A stretch of DNA of 8,777 bases from Treponema sp. (GTDB lineage Bacteria; Spirochaetota; Spirochaetia; Treponematales; Breznakiellaceae): contig JAISAN010000079.1 in the NCBI GenBank assembly GCA_031266635.1, positions 1 to 8,777 on the forward strand. The letters are read 5' to 3'. This document shows, piece after piece, positions 1 through 5,735 of the stretch. The notes beneath the pieces are model-generated. The model worked only from the letters and a program-made list of their open reading frames with translations, was not told where the DNA came from and ran no database searches. The first letter of the stretch is position 1; the number at the start of each line of letters is the position of its first letter. Made by a program: the position numbers and the translations under genes.

Positions 1-2684
1 TGATTATTTCAATTTTTACCAGCATCCTCATTAGTTCCATGTCCGCGTTTTTGCGGGAAAGTATTGAGGAACGGCTTTTGGCGGCCAGCCGTTCCGCCGC
101 GCATCTGGTTACCGCCGAAGAACTGGCGGAACTGATGGGCCCCGAAGATATGGAAAAACCCCTGTATAAGGACATCAGAAAACGCCTTATCGCCTTTGCC
201 GGTGAATCCCATCTGCTTTTTGTGTATTACCTCAGGCCCCTCGATGGTGATATGTGGCAATTTATTGTAGATAACGATCAAAGCGAAGACGCGGTAAACC
301 TTGGCACCGAACCCCTGGGGGGGGAAGAAGTTACCCGGCGGGCCATGTACGAGGGCAGGGCGATTACCGCGGACCTGGGGGAATATTCGCCGGGTTATGC
401 CCATATTCTTTCGGCCTTTGCCCCGGTATATAACAAGGGCGGAAAAATTATCGCCCTCGCGGGAGTGGATATACCCGACGACCAGCTCATGCTGACACGG
501 CGTCATACCACAATCCTTTCGCTGATGCTGCTGATCTCCATCGCGTTTGTTATTACGGCGGGTTTTTTGAGTTTTTTTGTCTACAAAAAAAAGGAAGAGA
601 CGTTTTCCCTGCGTTTCAAACAGCAGGAACTTATGGCCCGCATGGCGCAGAGTTTTGTTTCCGCCCAGGACACGTCTTCCGTCATTACCGACGCGCTGCG
701 GCTAAGCGGCGAATTCCTCAAGGTCAGCCGGATACTCATAGGCGTCGCCGACGCGGATACGGAACAAAGCCGCGCCGTTTATGTCTGGTGCGGCATAGAC
801 ACGATTGTTACCGCCCCGGTCAAGGAGGGCCTCAACAGCCTTATCAACAGCTTCCCCAAAAACCAGCCTGAGGATATTCCCCTTATCTCCTGTGATGATA
901 TACAGGCCGATCCCCGGTATACGATCATGGAGAGCGTGGGGGTTAGGGCTTTTGTTATGGTTCCTCTGTATCTGGACGGCGCGTTCTGGGCGGTGTTAAG
1001 TATCGAGGAATGTGTACAGCCGCGAAAATGGACGGCCAGCGACCAGCAGCTTATCATCACCCTCAGCAGTCTCATCGCCGGGGCGGTGAACCGGGACCTG
1101 CGGGAAAAAGAACGCGATACGGCCCTTAAACAGGCCGAACAGGCAAGCCAGGCAAAAAGCATCTTTCTTGCCAATATGAGCCATGAGATCCGAACCCCCA
1201 TGAACGCCATTATCGGCATGACCACCATCGCAAAATCCTCTCAGGATATCGAAAGGAAAGAATACTGCCTGGACAAAATAGAAGACGCCTCAAACCATCT
1301 GCTGGGGGTTATCAACGATATTTTGGATATGTCAAAAATAGAGGCCAACAAGTTTGAGCTTTCTTTTACGGACTTTAATTTTGAAAAAATGCTCCAGAAA
1401 GTAGTGAACGTTATCACTTTCCGCGTAGATGAGAAACGCCTCGATTTTACGGTACATATCGACCGGAATATACCCCAGGGCCTTTACGGGGACGATCAGC
1501 GCCTGATCCAGGTAATTACGAATCTGCTTTCCAACGCCGTTAAATTTACCCCCGAACAGGGCTCGATCCGGCTGGATACGGCGCTGGAAACGGAAGAAGA
1601 CGGCGTCTGTACTATCCGGATCAGCGTGGCCGATTCGGGCATAGGCATTACCAAAGAACAAAAGACCCGGCTTTTTTCCTCCTTTGAGCAGGCCGATTCA
1701 AGCACTTCCCGGAAATTCGGCGGTACGGGTCTGGGGCTGGCGATTTCAAAACGTATTGTGAACATGATGAACGGCGAAATCTGGGTGGAATCGGAGCCCG
1801 GAAAGGGTTCTGCCTTTACCTTCCGGGTCCGGATAAAACGGGGGCGCGGGATAGAGGAAAGCCTCCTGGCCCCCGGAACAGGCTGGAAGAACATCCGGGG
1901 CCTTGTGGTGGATGACGCGGATGATATTCGGGAATATTTCAGCGAGATAGCCGGGCAGTTGGAATTTTTCCTGCAAACCGCGTCAAATGGGGAAGAAGCT
2001 CTGGCGCTTATCGAAACAAACGGCCCCTATGATATTTATTTTGTAGACTGGCAAATGCCCGGCATGGACGGCATTGAACTTTCCCGCCGGATTAAGGAAA
2101 AAGCGGGCTCTTCCGTGGTTATTATGATCAGCGCCGCCCTGTGGACCGCCATCGAACCCGAAGCAAAAGCCGCGGGGGTGGATAAATTCCTGTCCAAACC
2201 CCTGTTTCCTTCCGCCATTGCGGACTGCATCAGCCAGTGTCTGGGGCAGAATAAACTGGTGGCGGACGCCGGCCCGCGGCCGGAACAGATGGACAACTTT
2301 ACGGGAAAACGGATGCTGCTGGCCGAAGACATAGAGGTAAACCGGGAGATCCTGATTGCCCTGCTGGAACCCGCTTCCCTGGTTATCGACTGCGCTGAAA
2401 ACGGCGTTCAGGCGCTCAGTCTTTTTATGGAAACCCCGGAAAATTACGATCTGATTTTTATGGATGTGCAGATGCCCGAAATGGACGGCTACGAAGCTAC
2501 CCGCCTCATCCGCGCCTCGGGCGTACCAAACGCAAAAACCATTCCCATTGTCGCCATGACCGCCAATGTATTCCGGGAAGATATTGAAAAATGTCTGGCC
2601 GCAGGAATGAACGCCCATTTGGGTAAACCCCTGGTTCTTGCCGAGATCCTCGTAATCCTGCGGACCTATCTGCTTAAAGACTGA
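1..2684 (+). CDS. Hybrid sensor histidine kinase with two receiver domains, 5'-partial
   Basis: Membrane hybrid kinase that would autophosphorylate on histidine and relay phosphate to its own receivers. The frame is open to the window edge and the codons before the first ATG (base 39) encode a hydrophobic run, so the start lies upstream and the first transmembrane helix is partly visible. Numbering from base 39: extracytoplasmic Cache-like sensor about 1-155; second membrane helix about 158-182; GAF-like domain about 195-352; short coiled linker; HisKA with NMSHEIRTPMN and phospho-accepting H382; HATPase with N box near 485-503, DSGIGI at 532-537 and GGTGLGLAIS at 561-570. Two receivers follow: D670 with S698 and K720, and D809 with T841 and K863. 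Both keep the acidic pocket, so both look active. There is no C-terminal HPt domain, so a separate HPt protein may be needed. The stop lies 12 bases before the next gene, suggesting one operon. The stimulus cannot be read from the sequence. Confidence 0.95.
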   Translation, partial: IISIFTSILISSMSAFLRESIEERLLAASRSAAHLVTAEELAELMGPEDMEKPLYKDIRKRLIAFAGESHLLFVYYLRPLDGDMWQFIVDNDQSEDAVNLGTEPLGGEEVTRRAMYEGRAITADLGEYSPGYAHILSAFAPVYNKGGKIIALAGVDIPDDQLMLTRRHTTILSLMLLISIAFVITAGFLSFFVYKKKEETFSLRFKQQELMARMAQSFVSAQDTSSVITDALRLSGEFLKVSRILIGVADADTEQSRAVYVWCGIDTIVTAPVKEGLNSLINSFPKNQPEDIPLISCDDIQADPRYTIMESVGVRAFVMVPLYLDGAFWAVLSIEECVQPRKWTASDQQLIITLSSLIAGAVNRDLREKERDTALKQAEQASQAKSIFLANMSHEIRTPMNAIIGMTTIAKSSQDIERKEYCLDKIEDASNHLLGVINDILDMSKIEANKFELSFTDFNFEKMLQKVVNVITFRVDEKRLDFTVHIDRNIPQGLYGDDQRLIQVITNLLSNAVKFTPEQGSIRLDTALETEEDGVCTIRISVADSGIGITKEQKTRLFSSFEQADSSTSRKFGGTGLGLAISKRIVNMMNGEIWVESEPGKGSAFTFRVRIKRGRGIEESLLAPGTGWKNIRGLVVDDADDIREYFSEIAGQLEFFLQTASNGEEALALIETNGPYDIYFVDWQMPGMDGIELSRRIKEKAGSSVVIMISAALWTAIEPEAKAAGVDKFLSKPLFPSAIADCISQCLGQNKLVADAGPRPEQMDNFTGKRMLLAEDIEVNREILIALLEPASLVIDCAENGVQALSLFMETPENYDLIFMDVQMPEMDGYEATRLIRASGVPNAKTIPIVAMTANVFREDIEKCLAAGMNAHLGKPLVLAEILVILRTYLLKD

Positions 2685-2696
2685 AACCCGGAGGGC

Positions 2697-3200
2697 TTGA
2701 CCCAAGTCCCGGTTGAACGTATTTTTTTAAGTATGGGAATTTACCGGCCCCTGCGGGCGGCTCTTTTTATATATGAGTGTCTCAGACTCATGGTACTAAT
2801 GTGGGTATTTAGTTTTCTCAAGCCCGGCGGCGGGGCGGGGATTTTTCCCTGGCCGGTCTACGCGGTTCCCAATGCCCTGTTCCCCTTGATGACCCTTTTT
2901 TTATGGCGTCAATTTTCCCGTTACGCCGCCTACATCTCCCTCTACGTCTCGGGGAAGTGTATCGCCCTGGCTTCCGTTATCGGGTTTTGCGTCTTTTCCT
3001 GGCATAACATCTCCGCCGCCCTGTACTTGAGAAATACCGGCGCTTTTATGGTTCTGGGAAGCCTCTTGTTTCTGCTGATGGGGGATCTCTTTTCCACCAC
3101 CGGGGGTCTGGCGCTGGCAGGAAAAAGCCGGAAATCTGCCGCCGCCGGGGTTCCGGCAGCGCTCCCCGCGGAATCAAGCGGGGAAAACGGGGGAAAGTGA
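2697..3200 (+). CDS. Four-helix membrane protein of unknown function
   Basis: I do not recognise this family. The 167-residue product has four hydrophobic stretches at about 21-41, 52-71, 77-101 and 115-132. A roughly 35-residue hydrophilic tail follows, rich in Ala, Gly and Ser, and may lie in the cytoplasm. No catalytic motif is visible. The start is uncertain. A TTG at 2697 has GGAGGG only one base upstream, closer than usual. The in-frame ATG at 2733 (residue 13) lacks a convincing ribosome binding site but begins just before the first helix. The gene follows the kinase stop by 12 bases, and its TGA overlaps the ATG of the MinD-like gene, so the three are probably translated from one message. 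By context it could be a membrane anchor or partner for the kinase or the ATPase; this is inference only. That it is a real gene is supported by the operon fit and coherent helix pattern. Confidence 0.75.
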   Translation: MTQVPVERIFLSMGIYRPLRAALFIYECLRLMVLMWVFSFLKPGGGAGIFPWPVYAVPNALFPLMTLFLWRQFSRYAAYISLYVSGKCIALASVIGFCVFSWHNISAALYLRNTGAFMVLGSLLFLLMGDLFSTTGGLALAGKSRKSAAAGVPAALPAESSGENGGK

Positions 3201-4345
3201 TGCGTATTATTCCGATAGCGAGCGGAAAAGGCGGGGTGGGAAAATCTCTGGTGGCGGCGAATCTGGGGGTGGCTTTTGCCCAGGCGGGGCAACGGGTAGT
3301 CCTGGCGGACCTGGACCTGGGGGCCTCAAACCTGCACCTGGTTCTGGGCCAGCAGTCTCCCCGGATGGGGATCGGCACCTTCCTCAACGATACAAAATCG
3401 AATTTTAACGATGTAATTATGGATTCCGATGTCCGGGGGCTCCGTTTTATCCCCGGCGATACGGAAATACCGGGAACCGCCAACCTCAAGGTTTCCCAGA
3501 TTAAGGCCCTGGTACGGCGGCTTTTGGCCCTCAAGACCGAAACGGACATCCTCATTCTGGATCTTGGGGCGGGAACCCATCAGTCAATTCTGGACTTCTT
3601 CCTCCTTTCAGGCCAGGGGATCGTGGTCTCCGCACCGGCGGTAACTGCGGTACTCAACGCCTATGTGTTCCTGAAAAACACGGTTTTCCGGCTCATGTAT
3701 ACGGTTTTCGGCAAGGGCACGAAGGCCCAGGCATATCTGGAGCAGATCCGCAAGGAAGGCTCGGGCCCCCAGAAGCTCTACATCCCCCGGATATTACCGG
3801 AAATCAAAAAAATCGACCTTGAATCCTACAATAAATTCAGGACCCACATTGACCGGCTCCACCCGCGGCTTATTATGAATATGGTGGATGAACCCAGGGA
3901 CGCCGATGTGGCCATGAAGATCCGCCGTTCCTGCGAGGAATATCTGGACCTCAAGATTGAACACCTGGGAATAATCTACCGGGACGCCATTCAGGACACC
4001 GCCCTCCAGTCCCGCCTCCCCATCACCCTCTACAAGCCCCAGTCCATCCTGTCCCAGGCAATTTACCGAATCGCCGACAAGATCCTCCAGTCCGATGAGG
4101 ATCAATTTATCCCGGACGAAAAAGAAATTGACGAAAGCTTTCAGGAAGCGGGAATGGAGGCGGAAATTGATTTTGACAGCAAGATGGAATACGTGGAAGA
4201 CCTGCTCCATTCCGGCGCGCTGACCCAGGGGGATCTGATCGAGACGGTGAAATCCCAGCAGTTTGAAATTTCAAAATTAAAAAAAGAAAATAATTTCCTG
4301 AAATTTAAATTGTCCCAGGCCATATCCCAGGGCTTTAAACCCTAG
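3200..4345 (+). CDS. MinD/ParA-family P-loop ATPase with C-terminal extension
   Basis: A 381-residue cytoplasmic ATPase of the deviant Walker A (SIMIBI) class, whose members switch between monomer and dimer to position cell structures such as division sites, chromosomes or flagella. The deviant Walker A GKGGVGKS lies at residues 9-16 with signature lysine K10. A switch-I-like DLDLGASN lies at 37-44 and the Walker B/switch II LDLGAG at 120-125. The core to about residue 295 resembles MinD and FlhG, with LGIIYRD near 256-262 matching the family's late strand. Residues 300-381 add an acidic segment and then a Lys/Glu-rich, probably coiled-coil helix, ending in an amphipathic stretch that might act as a membrane anchor. 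The ATG at 3200 overlaps the previous stop (TGATG) and has a GGGGG tract six bases upstream; a GTG at 3197 is possible but worse spaced. No flhF lies alongside, so I give no symbol. Confidence 0.9.
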   Translation: MRIIPIASGKGGVGKSLVAANLGVAFAQAGQRVVLADLDLGASNLHLVLGQQSPRMGIGTFLNDTKSNFNDVIMDSDVRGLRFIPGDTEIPGTANLKVSQIKALVRRLLALKTETDILILDLGAGTHQSILDFFLLSGQGIVVSAPAVTAVLNAYVFLKNTVFRLMYTVFGKGTKAQAYLEQIRKEGSGPQKLYIPRILPEIKKIDLESYNKFRTHIDRLHPRLIMNMVDEPRDADVAMKIRRSCEEYLDLKIEHLGIIYRDAIQDTALQSRLPITLYKPQSILSQAIYRIADKILQSDEDQFIPDEKEIDESFQEAGMEAEIDFDSKMEYVEDLLHSGALTQGDLIETVKSQQFEISKLKKENNFLKFKLSQAISQGFKP

Positions 4346-4917
4346 CCGTTAATATCTATCAGAGAAGCCGAGCCTATGCCGGAAAAGGAAGAACGTTTCG
4401 CGGAAGCGGCGTAGGGATTGCTCCGCAGGGTCTTGATCTCGGCCCGGAGTTCCGCCATCCGCCGGGAAAGGAGTTCCTTGTTCCGGGTAGAACGGAGGAC
4501 CGCCTCTTTTTTCAGATCTTCCAGGGCGGATTTAAGCCCCGGAACATCGTCGGCGCTCCGGCTTACCGCCCGGCCAAAATCCCGGGAACGGTCAAACCCC
4601 GAAAGGGACGCGTGGTACATATCTTCCAGCGGGTTAATCACCTTCTGGATGGAAAAAATATCCGCCACGATCTTCTCTTCCAGATCCACATGGGCAAGAA
4701 GCTCTTCGGGGCTGCCTTCCTCGATAAGATCCTTTTGTTTATCCAGTACCTCAAGGTACGCGCGGAACCGGTCCCGCTGCTGGCTGAGCAGCGTGCGGAA
4801 ACGTTTCAGAACCGCCACCCGCTGGCGCAGTTCTTCCGGGTCAATATCCGTCAGTGTGCTGGCCGCCGTTGAAACAAAAGCCTCCGTACCGGTTTCTTTA
4901 CCGATTGTTCCCGTCAT
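4342..4917 (-). CDS. flgN: FlgN-like flagellar export chaperone
   Basis: A 191-residue, mostly helical, charged protein without a signal peptide or membrane segment. FlgN chaperones hold the hook-filament junction proteins FlgK and FlgL in the cytoplasm until export. The call rests on three points. Long amphipathic helices lie at about 26-66 and 70-105, with the Leu/Glu/Lys pattern of FlgN. The flexible tail ends near residues 184-190 in SLIDING, recalling the conserved C-terminal tail of the family. The gene sits directly downstream of fliS. It is longer than typical FlgN, with a low-complexity Thr/Ser N-terminus and an extra helix at about 126-165. The ATG at 4917 follows a G7 tract at spacing 3; fliS stops nine bases upstream, so the two are cotranscribed. 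The stop shares CTAG with the convergent ATPase gene. FlgN is weakly conserved in sequence, so the family name is less certain than the flagellar role. Confidence 0.75.
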   Translation of the reverse strand: MTGTIGKETGTEAFVSTAASTLTDIDPEELRQRVAVLKRFRTLLSQQRDRFRAYLEVLDKQKDLIEEGSPEELLAHVDLEEKIVADIFSIQKVINPLEDMYHASLSGFDRSRDFGRAVSRSADDVPGLKSALEDLKKEAVLRSTRNKELLSRRMAELRAEIKTLRSNPYAASAKRSSFSGIGSASLIDING

Positions 4918-4926
4918 ATTCCCCCC

Positions 4927-5373
4927 CTAGCCGGCAATATTCACGCCCGTAACCTGTTTACCGGCGGATTCGGCGGAATTCTTGGCGACAATCTCGCCCC
5001 AGGCCCCCCGAAGTTCGTTAACCATATTTCTGATAATGGTTATCCGCCGTATATCCTGCTGGATATTCGCCTCCAGCAATTCCTGGTTAAACCAGGTATA
5101 CAAGGAGAAAAGGTTCCTGGCGATGTCTCCCCCCTGCTCAAAATCCAGGGAAACCATCAGTTCGGTGATAATTTCCTGGGTTTTCATAATCGCTTTGCTG
5201 ATATGCTCAATTCTGCCGGGGTCTTTCTTCCCCGCACTGTTTTTTTCCAGCAGTTCCAGTCCCCGGTCCAGATGTTTAATCGCCTCGTCATACAGCATGA
5301 TGATAAGCTGCCCCTGGCTCGCGGTTTTAATTCTTGTTTCCCGGTATGTTGATAACGCGTTCTGATATGCCAA
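4927..5373 (-). CDS. fliS: FliS flagellin export chaperone
   Basis: FliS binds the C-terminal helices of flagellin in the cytoplasm, stopping premature polymerisation and guiding it to the flagellar export gate. The product begins MAYQNALSTYRETRI, then TASQGQLIIMLYDEAI. This is the conserved N-terminal signature of the family: the Tyr-rich start, the T-(A/S)-S-x-x-(Q/E)-L turn and the LYDEAI helix. The rest is a four-helix bundle with the usual late helix around residues 85-130. I place the start at the TTG at 5373, giving 148 residues. It has AGGGGGG (5379-5385) six bases upstream, and the protein then begins where the family does. An in-frame ATG at 5394 would add seven residues but lacks a good ribosome binding site, and it would put this G tract inside the coding region. 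A sigma-28-like element upstream fits late flagellar expression. The flgN-like gene follows in the same transcript. Confidence 0.93.
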   Translation of the reverse strand: MAYQNALSTYRETRIKTASQGQLIIMLYDEAIKHLDRGLELLEKNSAGKKDPGRIEHISKAIMKTQEIITELMVSLDFEQGGDIARNLFSLYTWFNQELLEANIQQDIRRITIIRNMVNELRGAWGEIVAKNSAESAGKQVTGVNIAG

Positions 5374-5378
5374 AACAG

Positions 5379-5385
5379 CCCCCCT
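5379..5385 (-). promoter_or_regulatory. Ribosome binding site that decides the fliS start
   Basis: On the minus strand this reads AGGGGGG and sits six bases before the TTG at 5373. The alternative ATG at 5394 has only a GGTGGA some 16 bases upstream, too far away. This supports the TTG start. Confidence 0.65.
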
Positions 5386-5436
5386 CGGCAGCATAAAAAA
5401 TCATACATCCACCAAAATCAACGGACGTACCCTTCC

Positions 5437-5463
5437 TTATCGGCGCCAAAAAATTTTTTATGA
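5437..5463 (-). promoter_or_regulatory. Sigma-28 (FliA/SigD)-type promoter for fliS-flgN
   Basis: The minus strand carries GCCGATAA at 5444-5437, an exact match to the flagellar sigma-28 -10 consensus. It lies 64 bases upstream of the TTG start of a flagellar chaperone gene. The -35 side is weaker. A TAAA occurs at 5460-5457 but is only 12 bases from the -10, against about 15 in the consensus; at the standard spacing the sequence is TCAT. Between the elements lies AAAAAATTTTTT, a rigid A/T tract. The perfect -10 and the flagellar context make the call credible, while the -35 leaves doubt. Confidence 0.6.
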
Positions 5464-5534
5464 GGAAAATTTACTGAAAAAACGAAACATTTTCCAGACC
5501 GCTTCGGCCAGATTTTCCCATGGAGCATTAGGTG

Positions 5535-5554
5535 TGTTTGACGATATTCAAACA
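5535..5554. promoter_or_regulatory. Perfect inverted repeat overlapping the ftsH -35 box, candidate operator
   Basis: TGTTTGA (5535-5541) and TCAAACA (5548-5554) form a perfect 7-bp inverted repeat around a 6-base centre, CGATAT. The arm-to-arm distance puts the half-sites about one helical turn apart, as for a dimeric regulator. It covers the whole predicted -35 box of the ftsH promoter, so a bound protein would probably block RNA polymerase. No matching regulator is recognised; operator function is inferred from position and symmetry. Confidence 0.45.
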
Positions 5555-5566
5555 ATTATATATATT
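5538..5566 (+). promoter_or_regulatory. Sigma-70-type promoter for ftsH
   Basis: TTGACG at 5538-5543 and TATATT at 5561-5566 are separated by exactly 17 bases. Each hexamer matches the housekeeping consensus at five of six positions, and the spacer is A/T rich. Transcription would start near 5573, giving an untranslated leader of about 160 bases before the ftsH ATG. It is the best promoter-like match I could find in the gap before ftsH. Confidence 0.65.
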
Positions 5567-5569
5567 TTA

Positions 5570-5735
5570 TTAAGAAACCGGTTTCAAAAACTTGAGGTTT
5601 TGAAAAAGGTTCCTATTAGTAATTTTTCCGGTGGCTTTTGTCGAAACCTCCGGGAACCAAAGCGGGGTTTCCAGCGGTTCTTCTATATTTTTGGAATATG
5701 TATATGATATACAGGTTCTCTCAAAGGAGGGGCGG
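5570..5735 (+). other. Structured 5' leader of ftsH
   Basis: The stretch between the predicted start site and the ftsH ATG contains several competing pairings. GAAACCGGTTTC at 5574-5585 is a perfect palindrome. TTTCAAAA (5582-5589) can instead pair with TTTTGAAA (5598-5605) across an 8-base loop. Further on, CCGGTGG (5628-5634) can pair with CCTCCGG (5647-5653) with one mismatch, or GAAACCTC (5643-5650) with GGGGTTTC (5664-5671). These share bases and cannot all form together. The ribosome binding site AAAGGAGG at 5723-5730 lies downstream of all of them. An open frame from a GTG at 5631 runs into ftsH but has no ribosome binding site and no FtsH-like sequence, so I treat it as non-coding. 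Confidence 0.4.

Noticed and set aside
1983..2705. Long open frame on the minus strand opposite the kinase receivers
   Set aside because: It is a shadow of the GC-rich plus-strand gene, with no domain pattern, and it lies antisense to clearly conserved receiver motifs.
4262..4275. Palindrome TTTGAAATTTCAAA
   Set aside because: It lies within the ATPase coding region in an A/T-rich coiled-coil stretch. Its half-site partly recalls TTTGA near ftsH, but spacing and arms differ.
4921..4927. C7 tract (G7 on the transcribed strand) between fliS and flgN
   Set aside because: It serves as the ribosome binding tract for the flgN-like gene and only touches the fliS stop. Similar seven-base G tracts recur in this window (for example near 7313 and 8435), so I see no special signal.
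5374..5394. ATG at 5394 as the fliS start
   Set aside because: It adds seven residues atypical for FliS and would put the only good ribosome binding site inside the gene; the TTG at 5373 fits better.
5631..5735. In-frame GTG at 5631 extending FtsH by 35 residues
   Set aside because: There is no ribosome binding site before it, the added residues do not resemble FtsH, and an ideal AAAGGAGG precedes the ATG at 5736.
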